Assembly (NCBI GenBank): GCA_021804785.1
Contig: JAJZGY010000013.1
Location: forward strand, 1-47,099
From: Pseudomonadota bacterium
GTDB lineage: Bacteria > Pseudomonadota > Alphaproteobacteria > Micropepsales > Micropepsaceae
Direction of reading: 5' to 3'
DNA: 47,099 nucleotides
Position numbers and translations under genes: made by a program. Under the pieces are notes generated by a model. It was not told the DNA's origin and ran no database searches. It was given only the letters and a program-made list of their open reading frames with translations. Below, in pieces: positions 25,401-33,994 of this stretch (its first letter is position 1; each line of letters opens with the position of its first letter).

Positions 25401-27362
25401 GAAGCTGTCAAACGTCATTTCCGTGAACTGGGGCGAGACATCCAGACTGAGGCGTTTACTGTCGTCGGCGTTGGCGACATGTCAGGCGACGTGTTTGGCA
25501 ATGGCATGCTCCTGTCCAAGTGCACGCGTCTTAAAGCAGCATTTGATCACCGCCACATTTTTCTCGATCCGGATCCCGATCCGATCACCTCTTACGCTGA
25601 GCGCCAAAGGCTGTTCGCGCTGCAACGCTCGTCCTGGGCTGACTATGATACCTCTCTGATTTCTCCAGGTGGTGGCGTTTATGCCCGTACGGTAAAGGAA
25701 ATCGTGCTCAGCCCGCAGGCGAAGTCCTTGCTGGGGGTTACTGAGGAACGGCTGTCGCCACCGGAACTGATACGCGCCATCCTGAAGGCGGATGTCGATC
25801 TTCTCTGGTTCGGTGGCATCGGCACCTACATCAAGGCCTCTGCGCAGCACAATCTCGATGTTGGCGACCGGGCCAATGACGCCCTTAGGGTCAATGGCCG
25901 CGAGGTACGCGCCAAGGTGATTGGTGAAGGCGCCAATCTTGGCGTCACACAACTCGGCCGCGTTGAATATGCCTTGCAGGGTGGGCGCATCAATACCGAC
26001 GCCATCGACAATTCCGCCGGGGTTGATACCTCTGATCATGAAGTCAATCTCAAAATCCTGTTTTCCGGCCCGTTGCGGCGCGCAGAGCTCAACCAGAAAG
26101 AGCGCGATGAAATCCTCTCGGACCTTACCGAAGAGGTGGCCCGGCATGTGCTGCAGGACAATTACGATCAACCCCTGGCACTTACGGTGGCACAGGCCCG
26201 AGGATCAAAGGACTTTGATGCCTGCAGTCGTCTGATGCGCGATCTGGAACGACGCGGCAAGCTCGACCGGGCGGTTGAGTTCCTGCCGGACGATGAGGGG
26301 TTGCACAAACGACTGGCAGATAATCAGCTGCTCACGCGCCCCGAACTTGCGGTTCTGCTCGCTTATGCCAAGCTCGATCTCGCGGCCGAGATCAACGCCT
26401 CGAGCCTGCCTGATGAACCGTTTTTTGCCGCCGAGCTGCAAAGCTATTTCCCGCCGCAGCTGGTAGAGCGCTTCCGCCACGAGATGGAGCACCATCGTCT
26501 ACGCCGCGAGATCGTTACCGACGTGCTGACCAACCGCATCGTCAATCTGGCCGGTCCGGTTTTCATCCATCGTCTCAAGGAGATTTCCGGAGCGACAGCG
26601 GCACGTGCTGCCCACGCCTTTGCCCTGGCCGATGGCGCATTTGGCCTTTCCGGACTCAAAAGCCGAATTGCGACACTCGACGACAAGGTCGCTGGCGACA
26701 TCCAGATCTCCGCAATCTGTGACATCACAGACCTGTTGCGGCGTCTCGGTCTCTGGTTCGTGATGAACGTGCCGGAAACTGCAGATCTTGCCCAGTGTGT
26801 CCAGCAGTACCGTGACGGGGTGAAGACGCTGACCGGGACCTTTGAAACCCTGGTTTCCGATTTTGAGGCCATGGCCACCGAACAGCGCATCAGCGATCTC
26901 GAAGCTGCTGGCGTGCCACATGCACTGGCCGAGGATATCGCGGTATTACCGCTGCTCAGTGCTGCCCCGGAAATCGTTCATCTAGCGCACACGCGGGATC
27001 TTTCGATCGATCTTGTCGCTGGAGCCTATTTTGCAACCGGTGAGATCATTGGCTTGGATCGGCTGCGCAGCCTCGCCCTGCGCATCAATGCGAGCGAACA
27101 TTGGGATCGGCTCGCAATCCGACGCATCGTCGATGACCTCTATGCCGGCCAGCGGGCGCTGACCGCCAAGGTGCTCTCCGGCTGGGATCGGCAAAATGGC
27201 AATCGGGCCGCCGGCGCCGCCGCGGCCGAGGCCTGGGCGGGCCTCAATGCGGACGCCGTGAACCGGACGCGGAACTTTCTTGCCGAGCTTGAACGCACAG
27301 GAGACCTGTCCATCGCCAAGCTGACGCTCGCGAACAGCCAGCTACATTCCCTGGCCGGCTGA
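22485..27362 (+). CDS. gdhB: NAD-specific glutamate dehydrogenase, large GDH-180 type
   Basis: Oxidatively deaminates glutamate to 2-oxoglutarate and ammonia with NAD+, feeding the TCA cycle during amino-acid catabolism. The product is 1,625 residues, the typical size of this class. The N-terminal half holds ACT-like regulatory segments (including FDSLIGEVSSQAAHIHALFH), and the catalytic domain includes GKVARGGIRWSDRREDFRTE, VKNAVIVPVGAKGGFFPK (near residue 860, with the substrate-binding Lys) and VVGVGDMSGDVFGNGMLLS. The C-terminal helical region is complete. It is a single-gene unit, flanked by the 541-bp interval and a strong terminator. Confidence 0.97.
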   Translation: MTPENALRAGSAGAAAVASDEDATATACLRAAAALIPAARRDLAAFFDDFYAGASPQDITRYTPKSLVDLAERVFAATTRRAEDETHVEIFAFRAQREDGPVDETVLLAVNDDRPFLFDSLIGEVSSQAAHIHALFHPILTTVRDDAGRRSTSGRNLRESVIVVALEATTDEQRKTALLRGAQEVFSQVRVAVRDWKAMQTRLAETISTLKSVPPAIASDEFAETLSFLTWLGDNHFTFLGCRDYAYDEATGRLDAIADSGLGVLSDIEARVIHRGADRGALSPDVREFLTAPSPLIITKSNERSLVHRRVVMDYVGIKIFDADGRLTGERRFVGLFTSSAYSRRPSEIPLLRLKVQRVKARAPLAPDSHDGKALAHILDTFPRDELFQATEEEVFTTAMGILRLGERPQVRVFLRFDRFDRFVSALVFVPRDRYDTHVRESIHKLLARRFNGRVSASTQILDDSMLARVHYIVGRNEGARPNVELHTLEADIRAAIRTWQDGFADALANKHGEAEGDRLAALHVLAFPPRYRDAFSPEEAVCDLDELLDLAKLKGDIGVRARAYRAARDEHGALRLKLYAIGPILPLSASLPVFENLGFRVIAEDSYTLELDLGDSKTPAAVLDFEMMRADGTAVDLDAIKQRLEDAFDAVVSDVAESDGFNRLIISANLSWRDVTILRAAAKYLRQAGITFSQDYMEDALARNPDIAGQLVELFCTRFDPALSDKNRKERQSDIEKRIDAALADVPSLDDDRIIRRLRNVIDCALRTNFFQRDENGAAKSYLSIKLDSRRLDELPAPRPLVEITVYSPQVEGVHLRFGKVARGGIRWSDRREDFRTEILGLVKAQQVKNAVIVPVGAKGGFFPKRLPLNATREAVQAAAIEAYRTFIDALLDLTDNIDHAGHVEPPDDVVRCDDDDPYLVVAADKGTATFSDIANAIAEGRGFWLGDAFASGGSHGYDHKKMGITARGAWEAVKRHFRELGRDIQTEAFTVVGVGDMSGDVFGNGMLLSKCTRLKAAFDHRHIFLDPDPDPITSYAERQRLFALQRSSWADYDTSLISPGGGVYARTVKEIVLSPQAKSLLGVTEERLSPPELIRAILKADVDLLWFGGIGTYIKASAQHNLDVGDRANDALRVNGREVRAKVIGEGANLGVTQLGRVEYALQGGRINTDAIDNSAGVDTSDHEVNLKILFSGPLRRAELNQKERDEILSDLTEEVARHVLQDNYDQPLALTVAQARGSKDFDACSRLMRDLERRGKLDRAVEFLPDDEGLHKRLADNQLLTRPELAVLLAYAKLDLAAEINASSLPDEPFFAAELQSYFPPQLVERFRHEMEHHRLRREIVTDVLTNRIVNLAGPVFIHRLKEISGATAARAAHAFALADGAFGLSGLKSRIATLDDKVAGDIQISAICDITDLLRRLGLWFVMNVPETADLAQCVQQYRDGVKTLTGTFETLVSDFEAMATEQRISDLEAAGVPHALAEDIAVLPLLSAAPEIVHLAHTRDLSIDLVAGAYFATGEIIGLDRLRSLALRINASEHWDRLAIRRIVDDLYAGQRALTAKVLSGWDRQNGNRAAGAAAAEAWAGLNADAVNRTRNFLAELERTGDLSIAKLTLANSQLHSLAG

Positions 27363-27375
27363 GCGTCACTAAAGC

Positions 27376-27414
27376 ATGACCCAGCATGCAGACGGAGTCT
27401 GCATGCTGGGTCAT
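27376..27414 (+). terminator. Very strong terminator after the GDH gene
   Basis: A perfect 18-bp stem (27376-27393 with 27397-27414) and a GGA loop, followed on the plus strand by TTTGTTTATT. It starts 13 bases after the GDH stop. It also lies 25 bases beyond the stop of the convergent SDR gene, so it may serve both, although the minus-strand side has only a short T-run. Confidence 0.92.
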
Positions 27415-27439
27415 TTGTTTATTGGGGTAACGTCAAGGC

Positions 27440-28219
27440 CTAGCGTGGTGCCATGCGAATGGCACCATCCAGACGTACGCATTCGCCGTTGAAATAGCCA
27501 TTTTCCAGCATCTGAAGCGCCAGAGAGGCATATTCAACCGGATTGCCGAGCCGTGGCGGAAACGGCACCTGTGCGGCAAGGGCCTGTTTGACCTGTTCGG
27601 GGGCACCGGCCAAGAGCGGAGTATTGAACAGTCCAGGCATAATCGTGTTGCAGCGTATGCCTTCCTGCGCGAGATCGCGGGCGACCACGAGCGTAACCGC
27701 GTTCACCCCGCCTTTGGAGGCGGAATAGGCGGCCTGCCCGATCTGACCATCCTGCGCGGCGACGCTCGCGGTATTGACGATCGCGCCGCGCTCACCCTGG
27801 ATCGGCTCCAGCGTCAGCATTCCCGCGGCACTCAATGCAATGCAGCGATAGGTTCCGACAAGATTGATCTGGATGATGCGGTCGAAATCCTTGGCGGCGA
27901 AATGCTTGATCTCGCCCGTCTTCTTGTCCCGGCCCGCCGTCTTGACGGCATTACCGGTACCGGCGCAGTTGACGAGGATCCGCTCCTGGCCATGACGTTC
28001 ACGGGCTTTGGCAAAGCCGGCCTGGACGCTTTCGTCCGAGGTGACATTGACTTCGCAGAAGACGCCGCCGATTTCGGAGGCAACTTTTTCGCCTTTTTCC
28101 TTCTGCAGGTCGAAGATGGCGACACGCACGCCCTTGGCTGCCAATGCGCGTGCGGTGGCCTCACCTAAACCGGAAGCGCCACCTGTAATGACGGCGGCGG
28201 TCGAAGAATTCAGTTCCAT
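27440..28219 (-). CDS. SDR family dehydrogenase, 3-hydroxyacyl-CoA dehydrogenase type II-like
   Basis: A 259-residue NAD(P)-dependent short-chain dehydrogenase. Cofactor motif TGGASGLG (12-19), NCAG, and catalytic Ser152-Tyr165-Lys169 (NTASVAAQDGQIGQAAYSAS). The insertion TAGRDKKTGEIKHFAAKDFD and the end GYFNGECVRLDGAIRMAPR resemble the HSD17B10 / 3-hydroxyacyl-CoA dehydrogenase type II group, which oxidises short-chain 3-hydroxyacyl-CoA. I chose ATG 28219 (MELNSSTAAVITGG); the frame runs upstream to 28270 without a domain. Convergent with GDH. The exact substrate is inferred from the family. Confidence 0.9.
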   Translation of the reverse strand: MELNSSTAAVITGGASGLGEATARALAAKGVRVAIFDLQKEKGEKVASEIGGVFCEVNVTSDESVQAGFAKARERHGQERILVNCAGTGNAVKTAGRDKKTGEIKHFAAKDFDRIIQINLVGTYRCIALSAAGMLTLEPIQGERGAIVNTASVAAQDGQIGQAAYSASKGGVNAVTLVVARDLAQEGIRCNTIMPGLFNTPLLAGAPEQVKQALAAQVPFPPRLGNPVEYASLALQMLENGYFNGECVRLDGAIRMAPR

Positions 28220-28382
28220 GTGCGTGGGTTCCTTGCTGTGCTGCGCTCCGATCAATGTCATAGACCGCACCTGATGCCAAAGAAAAGACTGTCCTAAAGG
28301 CAGCTTTACGGCCTTCGGAAGCAGTCCGGCAGGTAGAGAGGGCTGGCGGCTGCGCGTCCGCAGCAGCCTTCAAGGACACAGG

Positions 28383-29021
28383 TCAGCGGCCTTCCGATAG
28401 CGTGGCCTGAACCGGTGCTGGAACCTCCCCGATGTCGGCAGCGGCCAGAGGAGAAATAAACTCGATCGCAATGCCACGATCCAGATGCTGGGCAACACGT
28501 CCGGCCATCTGACCGATGATCACCCTTTCGCCTATCGGGGGGCGGTCATCGCTCAACAGCAAAACACCACGCAAGGACAGGTCGGTCACCTCACATTCGA
28601 CGACCTGGCCATTACCGCGAGTGTAGCGGGCGAGACTGCGCAGCAGTCGCGGCGCAGGTGGAGCAAGAGTGCCCTCATCGATCCGGTCGCGATTGAGGTA
28701 CACGGTCAGCCGTTCGGCGATGCGCTCGCGCTTGAGCGTGGAGCAGGTAAACTGGACGCCAAAATCGCCACCCCACAGCCGTACAACGGTTCCTTCGAAG
28801 CGACCAAAATCACCGACGTAAAGAATTACGGTGATCCCTGCGGTCAAGGGCGTTTCGGCCCCAATCCGTGCACCGCCAGGCGACAGGTCAAAGATGCGGC
28901 ATGGCGTCTCGCTTTGGGCGTCGGGAAGAAACAATTTACCCGCAATATTGAGATCAACGCGCCGGTAGCGCCTGCGATCGGCGCGTGCCCGGTCGATCAC
29001 CCTGTCCCGATCGATCTTCAT
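28383..29021 (-). CDS. Tandem PilZ domain protein
   Basis: A 212-residue cytosolic protein with two PilZ domains, the c-di-GMP receptor fold. Domain 1 has the arginine cluster RRRYRR (16-21) and D45LSPGG, with a YVGDFGRFEGTVVRL strand. Domain 2 has arginines around 126-135 and D147LSLRG, matching D/N-x-S-x-x-G. Both sites look competent to bind c-di-GMP, though the arginine motif of domain 2 is less certain. No output domain is attached, so it probably acts by protein contact. It is divergent from the lipoprotein gene at 29210. Confidence 0.88.
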   Translation of the reverse strand: MKIDRDRVIDRARADRRRYRRVDLNIAGKLFLPDAQSETPCRIFDLSPGGARIGAETPLTAGITVILYVGDFGRFEGTVVRLWGGDFGVQFTCSTLKRERIAERLTVYLNRDRIDEGTLAPPAPRLLRSLARYTRGNGQVVECEVTDLSLRGVLLLSDDRPPIGERVIIGQMAGRVAQHLDRGIAIEFISPLAAADIGEVPAPVQATLSEGR

Positions 29022-29209
29022 CGTTGAATGACCCCTTCCCGGCGTGGCGGCGGCAGCACAAGGCTAAGGGGCGAACCTCAATGTCCGGTTTACGTCGGCG
29101 TTACAATCCTCGCGATCGTGGCACGCCTACTCCCCCTTACCCTGCACCGCTGCCTTGGGCTATAGGGGGCAGAGGTCCGGCGGGCCAGGTCAGATTGGGA
29201 GTAGCCATC

Positions 29210-29815
29210 ATGGTGTTGCGTTATCGGCTCGCTGCGGGCCTTGCCGTTGCCGGACTCCTTGCGGGCTGCGCGGGCCGCACTCCCTATGAGCAGCTAATGG
29301 CGGCAAAACCAACCGGATCGGCCTTTTCCCACGCGCTGTATCACGAATATGCGAGGCTGGCTCAGTCCTTGCAGATCTCGGCGCTACCCGGCCGCACCGC
29401 CTTCGATGCCCGCGGCTCGATCTCACTTTCGCCGGTTTCGCCGAGCGAAGCCCGGCTGGCCATCCATTTTGCGCAGAAGGCGGAATCCGCCGCGATCGGC
29501 GAGGAACCCTTGCCCGTGGAAGCCCCCGCCGACGATCCCGTTGCAGAGAACGTGCGCCTGGAGCTGCTGCGCATGCTGAGCAGACAGCGGAACAAGACCC
29601 CCCTGGCCGCGGCCCAGGCCCAGGCCAATTATGATTGCTGGATCCTGGATGCGCCCATCGAGGCCCTGGCTGCCACCAGCCGGTCCTGCCACACCGCGCT
29701 TCTTGCCGAACTCACCCGCCTACGTGAGGTTCAGGACACAACGATAACTGGACCCAAAGCACCCCCAGCTGGCACCCCTGTCACCACGAAGAAGCTCCCG
29801 GCTCCGGGCAAATAG
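29210..29815 (+). CDS. Predicted lipoprotein of unknown function
   Basis: A 201-residue protein with a lipoprotein signal peptide: MVLRYRLAAGLAVAGLLAGC, lipobox LAGC, mature Cys at residue 20. The mature part begins GRTPYEQLMAAKPTGSAFSH and contains the stretch AQAQANYDCWILDAPIEALA, where two Cys residues (in YDCW and RSCHT) might form a disulfide. It ends in a Pro/Thr/Lys-rich tail. Similar lipoproteins are often near OmpA-type genes, but none is adjacent here. ATG 29210 is the only start that gives the signal peptide. Confidence 0.8.
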   Translation: MVLRYRLAAGLAVAGLLAGCAGRTPYEQLMAAKPTGSAFSHALYHEYARLAQSLQISALPGRTAFDARGSISLSPVSPSEARLAIHFAQKAESAAIGEEPLPVEAPADDPVAENVRLELLRMLSRQRNKTPLAAAQAQANYDCWILDAPIEALAATSRSCHTALLAELTRLREVQDTTITGPKAPPAGTPVTTKKLPAPGK

Positions 29816-29881
29816 CAAATCCACGACACAGGCGTCAGCTTTGGCTAGAGTGCAGGCGTATCATTCCTGCCAAGGCCAGCT

Positions 29882-31528
29882 ATGAAAGCATTTGATTATG
29901 TGATTGTCGGTGCGGGTAGCGCCGGCTGCGTACTTGCCAATCGCCTGTCCGCCGACGGAAGCGCCCAAGTCCTGCTACTGGAGGCTGGCGGTCCTGACAA
30001 ATCGCTCATGATACACATGCCGGCAGGGATCCCTGCCCTCTTGGGCAAGCCCAATCCACACAACTGGTATTTTGACACCGAAGGCCAGCCCCACCTGGAG
30101 GGCCGACGGCTCTACTGGCCCCGCGGTAAGGGCTGGGGTGGCTCATCATCCATCAATGGCATGATCTACATCCGCGGCCATTCCCGCGACTATGACCGCT
30201 GGCGCCAAGAGGGTTGCGAAGGGTGGTCCTTTGCCGATGTACTGCCTTACTTCAAGCGGGCGGAGAACTATGAATCCGGCGGCGATGATTTTCACGGCGA
30301 CGCCGGTCCGCTGCATGTCTCTATTGGCCGTTCCACCAACCCCCTGTTCCGCACCTTCATCGAAGCGGGTGTCGAGGCTGGTCATAAAAAGACCTCGGAT
30401 TTCAACGGCTTTCAGCAGGAAGGTTTTGGCCCCTATCAGCTGACCATCCATGAGGGCCGGCGCTGGAGTGCCGCGAGCGCCTATCTGCGTCCCGCCCTGA
30501 AGCGGCCGAATCTGACTGTGCAAAGCCATGCCCTGGTCAGCCGCATACTGTTTAAAGGCACCAAGGCGATCGGGATTGAATATGTGCAGCGGGGCGAGGT
30601 CGTCCAGGTGCACGCCAGCCAGGAAGTCCTTCTGTGCGGCGGCGCCGTCAACTCACCACAGACCCTCCTTCTTTCCGGGATCGGCGACGAGAAGGTCCTG
30701 CGCAACTTCAACATTCCTGTGGTCGCCCACCTACCGGGAGTTGGACGCAATCTCCAGGATCATCTGGATTGCTCCGTACAGTATGAATGCAAGCTGCCCA
30801 TTACCCTTTACAGCCAGTCCAACCCTCTGGCCGCGGCCAAAACCGGGCTTCAATACTTGCTTTTCGGCACTGGACTTGCAGCCGGGCAGGGCCTGGAATC
30901 GGGCGCTTTTCTCAAAAGCCGGCCAGACCTTGAAACCCCCGATCTGCAGTTTCACTTCATTTCGGCGCTCATGTTCGATCATACCCGCAAGAAGGCGGAC
31001 CGCCACGGCTTCATGGCACATGTCTGCCAGCTGCGACCGGAAAGCCGTGGCTATATCTCGATCCGTTCGACCGATCCCTCCGCACCGCCGATCATCCAGC
31101 CGAATTACCTGGAAGCCGAGGAGGATCGCCGCGCCCTGCGTGAGGGCGTTCGGTTGGCCCGTGATGTCTTTGCCCAGCCTGCGTTTGATCCGTATCGTGG
31201 CCCCGAGCTGATGCCCGGAGCCCACGTCCAGAGCGACGAACTGCTGGACGCCTTTATCCGGAAGACCGCCGAGACAATCTACCACCCGGTAGGAAGCGCC
31301 AAAATGGGGCATGGCGAGGATTGTGTGGTTGATCCCAAACTCAAGGTCCACGGCATCGAAGGTCTGCGCGTGATCGACGCCTCAGTGATGCCAAATCTGG
31401 TTTCTGGCAACACCAACGCGCCGACGATCATGATTGCCGAAAAGGCTGCTGACCTTATTTTGGGGCGGGCCGCACCGGCCCCCCAAGCAGTTCGTGTGGC
31501 GGAGGACCTGGAACACAGCGCCACTTGA
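29882..31528 (+). CDS. GMC family oxidoreductase (choline dehydrogenase-like)
   Basis: A 548-residue FAD-dependent alcohol/choline dehydrogenase-like flavoenzyme. The FAD-binding GAGSAGC motif lies near the N terminus (VIVGAGSAGCVLANRL), followed by LEAGG, the GMC signature 1 region GKGWGGSSSINGMIYIRGH and GAVNSPQTLLLSGIG (signature 2). The C-terminal HPVGSAKMG supplies the catalytic histidine region, with NTNAPTIMIAEKAADLIL closing the FAD domain. No betaine-aldehyde dehydrogenase or choline transporter gene is adjacent, so the substrate is open and I give no symbol. Length is normal. Confidence 0.93.
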   Translation: MKAFDYVIVGAGSAGCVLANRLSADGSAQVLLLEAGGPDKSLMIHMPAGIPALLGKPNPHNWYFDTEGQPHLEGRRLYWPRGKGWGGSSSINGMIYIRGHSRDYDRWRQEGCEGWSFADVLPYFKRAENYESGGDDFHGDAGPLHVSIGRSTNPLFRTFIEAGVEAGHKKTSDFNGFQQEGFGPYQLTIHEGRRWSAASAYLRPALKRPNLTVQSHALVSRILFKGTKAIGIEYVQRGEVVQVHASQEVLLCGGAVNSPQTLLLSGIGDEKVLRNFNIPVVAHLPGVGRNLQDHLDCSVQYECKLPITLYSQSNPLAAAKTGLQYLLFGTGLAAGQGLESGAFLKSRPDLETPDLQFHFISALMFDHTRKKADRHGFMAHVCQLRPESRGYISIRSTDPSAPPIIQPNYLEAEEDRRALREGVRLARDVFAQPAFDPYRGPELMPGAHVQSDELLDAFIRKTAETIYHPVGSAKMGHGEDCVVDPKLKVHGIEGLRVIDASVMPNLVSGNTNAPTIMIAEKAADLILGRAAPAPQAVRVAEDLEHSAT

Positions 31529-31645
31529 AGCCGTTCTGGTTATGCTGACCTAAGTTGCGGCAACATGCCGGCTGTGGCGCGGTTCACACAGCCGGACGCT
31601 TTTATTCCAACACGCTTTCCGTTCTACCGTCATCGGCGTTAGGCT

Positions 31646-31996
31646 ATGTCCATGAAAAAGTTCCTGACTCTTCTTGTTCTCCTGCTGATGCCTGCGACGG
31701 CTTTGGCTCAGACCCCGCCTACATCCTACAGTCTACCCGACATGAATTTCGACATGTGGTGTCAGGAAACCATGCATTATTCGCCGCATCGCTGTGACCT
31801 GCGCCTGCCGCGCGACAACAAGAAGTTTGACAAATATCGCTCCGTCGTCGAGCACTTCGAGCTTCTACGTCTGAAGAACCGCCGCGCTGAAGAAGAACGC
31901 AACCAGGTCATCATGCACAATCATAGCCTCGACAGTCCGGGCAACAATGTGCCGACGCTTCCTGGTTCGGCCGGCACAATCCCCAATCCCCACTGA
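31646..31996 (+). CDS. Small periplasmic protein of unknown function
   Basis: A 116-residue protein with a clean signal peptide (MKKFLTLLVLLLMPATALAQ, cleavage ALA-Q) starting at 31646 or the second Met at 31652. The mature part has a conserved-looking PDMNFDMWCQETMHYSPHRC, giving two Cys residues that could form a disulfide, then a helical basic/acidic segment (EHFELLRLKNRRAEEERNQV) and a flexible Asn/Pro/Gly tail. No domain recognised. It is followed by the convergent PAS_5 gene. Confidence 0.75.
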   Translation: MSMKKFLTLLVLLLMPATALAQTPPTSYSLPDMNFDMWCQETMHYSPHRCDLRLPRDNKKFDKYRSVVEHFELLRLKNRRAEEERNQVIMHNHSLDSPGNNVPTLPGSAGTIPNPH

Positions 31997-32003
31997 CACG
32001 CTG

Positions 32004-32723
32004 TCACGACTGCAAGCCGTTGAGTGGCTGTGTGCGATTGCCGTAGAGCACGCGCACAAGACGTTCCATATCGCTTTCGGCATCATTGACCGGCTCCATA
32101 TCCGGCTCCGACGGTGGGGCAGGTATGTGGTCGATGACAAGACGCAGATGCGGTGCCCGCGCCGGGCCAGAAGCGTCGGCAAAGTGCAATGCCGGCCTGC
32201 GCCGCGGCGGCTCCATGGCCAACAATGGCTCATCCTCCTGTACCAGCTGCGCATCGGTCAGACGCTGGAAGGCGATCGGCTTATCGGTCAGCTGGGCGCC
32301 ATCACCTAGAATTTGCACCATGCCAACAAAGCGCGTGGCCTCTCCCCCGCCAAAGGACACCGGTGCCAGCAAGGTCTCCATTTCGACCACGCTCGCCTGC
32401 GGACTCGTACCGAAAGAAGACAAACAAAGAGGCTGGTGGGTCTGCAGGGCCTGCACCAGGAGCGCGGCGAGCTCACGACGCGACCGGACCTCCCAACCAG
32501 TGAGAAAATTGGTACCGCGCAATTCCGAGCCGTGACGTTCGCACAATTGTGTGCCGGCCAGCCGATAAAGTGGACGGGCGGGATCCAGCGCATCAAGAAT
32601 GAGCATATCGGGCAGCATGCGTTTCAGCGCCCTGGGATCAATGTCCGATTGATCCGGAATGGGACGACCTTTGCGTAATCTGCTCCAGTACCCCACGAGC
32701 AGATGCGAATTACGATGTTTCAT
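32004..32723 (-). CDS. PAS domain protein (PAS_5 / DUF1488-like alphaproteobacterial family)
   Basis: A 239-residue cytosolic protein. Residues 1-150 form a PAS_5-type domain (IDPRALKRMLPDMLILDALD, YRLAGTQLCERHGSELRGTN, LLAPVSFGGGEATRFVGMVQ); this PAS family is common in alphaproteobacteria and its ligand is mostly unknown. The C-terminal 90 residues look disordered apart from a final helix (ESDMERLVRVLYGNRTQPL). ATG 32723 has GGAGGAAGC just upstream, so the far longer open frame reaching 33464 (into the rhomboid gene) is rejected. The PAS_5 assignment is the firm part; the alternative family name is not. Confidence 0.83.
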   Translation of the reverse strand: MKHRNSHLLVGYWSRLRKGRPIPDQSDIDPRALKRMLPDMLILDALDPARPLYRLAGTQLCERHGSELRGTNFLTGWEVRSRRELAALLVQALQTHQPLCLSSFGTSPQASVVEMETLLAPVSFGGGEATRFVGMVQILGDGAQLTDKPIAFQRLTDAQLVQEDEPLLAMEPPRRRPALHFADASGPARAPHLRLVIDHIPAPPSEPDMEPVNDAESDMERLVRVLYGNRTQPLNGLQS

Positions 32724-32827
32724 ATGCTTCCTCCGGTCATTTCTGTCCGCACTGGCCCAAAACGAGACGCCGATGCGCGGGCTTTGAACGAACGGAGCAG
32801 ACATCGTGCCAGAATCAAAAGAAGATA

Positions 32828-33532
32828 TTAGCCCCAGGGGCCACGGCGGACATTTCCGAAAAAACGCACGTGGGACGATTTGAAAAGTGGCGTGAGCAGC
32901 CCACCCGCAAGGAAGCCACCAACATGGGCCCACCAAGCGACACCGGGGTCGCCCGGTCTGGCAAGCATCGCATTCACGAGTTGCATGACAAACCAAAAAC
33001 CCACCACCCAGCCGGCGCTGATCCTCAGAAAGTAGGGCAAAACGCCCAGAGGCACGACCACGCGGATGAGGGCCCGCGGGTAAAGCAGGACATAGGCGGC
33101 GAGAACACCGGAAATCGCCCCAGAGGCCCCAATCATGGGGATGCTCGAGCCGGGGGCCATGGCGGCAAAGCTGAACGCTGCCGCAACCCCGCAGACCAAG
33201 TAGAAGATGAGATAGCGCCAATGGCCCATCGCATCTTCCACATTGTTGCCGAAAATCCATAGATAAAGCATGTTGCCAGCTATATGGAGCCAGCCCCCAT
33301 GCAGGAACATGGCGGTGAAAATAGTGATCCACGGTGGCACAACGACATAACCGGGGACGCGAACCGCGGTCGCCGCAAGGGAGGCCGGGGCAAAGCCAAG
33401 CACATCCAGCGCCGCTGACAGCTGCGAGCCCAAAGAGAGTTCCCACGCGAACACAGCCGCGCACAACCCGATCAGGGACCAGTTGACCCAGGGGGTAAGG
33501 CGTACGGGATTGTCATCCGAGATCGGGATCAT
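32828..33532 (-). CDS. Rhomboid family intramembrane serine protease
   Basis: A 234-residue inner-membrane protease with six hydrophobic segments. The catalytic dyad is Ser137 in GASGAISG and His203 in HVGGFLAG; the oxyanion residues His83 and Asn87 are in HGGWLHIAGNMLYLW. The WR-like motif in loop 1 reads VPPWITIFTAMFLHG. I chose ATG 33532 (MIPISDDNPVRLTPWVN), which is the usual rhomboid start; the frame extends to 33634. It is divergent from sucC, with a 462-bp spacer. Confidence 0.93.
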   Translation of the reverse strand: MIPISDDNPVRLTPWVNWSLIGLCAAVFAWELSLGSQLSAALDVLGFAPASLAATAVRVPGYVVVPPWITIFTAMFLHGGWLHIAGNMLYLWIFGNNVEDAMGHWRYLIFYLVCGVAAAFSFAAMAPGSSIPMIGASGAISGVLAAYVLLYPRALIRVVVPLGVLPYFLRISAGWVVGFWFVMQLVNAMLARPGDPGVAWWAHVGGFLAGGLLTPLFKSSHVRFFGNVRRGPWG

Positions 33533-33994
33533 GGCGCTGTCCGCAGCAGGTCGGCGTCCATCTGTTCCAATTCGGTACATCGCGACGCGAAGCAGCTTCA
33601 GCTGCACCCTGCCGCATCGCAACCAAGATGGCACGCATGATGAAGGGCTAGCCGTCGCCTAAGAGCTGATTTTGTCGGCAAATGACGCGCGGGAGCCACA
33701 TTTTCGTTGCCCCTCCAGCAGAGGAATACCCAGGGACGGCGGCTCGCGATACTCCGGCACGCAGGGTCGGTACATTTCGTGGACACTCCGCGCCAAAGTT
33801 GCACCCCCTCCCCGCCATTCTTGCCGCAGGGTAAGGGCAAGGAGAGCGCCGCTGACGGCGCTCACACCTGCAGAGGACCGACTGCAAGGGACTTTCCATC
33901 ATCACCTGACAGGCGTATGGCGCAGTCTTGCACCGCACAACTCCACTGTTATGGTGCGCCCGCTCAACTTTCCGCTCGCCGCAACGAGGATCCC
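33533..33994. other. 462-bp divergent spacer between rhomboid gene and sucC
   Basis: No gene found. It must contain the promoters of the rhomboid gene and of the sucCD operon. The one clear structure is a perfect hairpin, GAGCGCCG (33845-33852), loop CTGA, CGGCGCTC (33857-33864), about 130 bases before sucC, probably in the leader of the operon mRNA. Many alphaproteobacteria have mdh directly before sucC; here it is absent. An open frame continuing sucC upstream to 33707 shows no protein-like features. Confidence 0.5.

Noticed and set aside
32724-33464. N-terminal extension giving a 486-residue PAS protein
   Set aside because: The extra part lies over the rhomboid gene in another frame, and a strong Shine-Dalgarno sequence marks ATG 32723.
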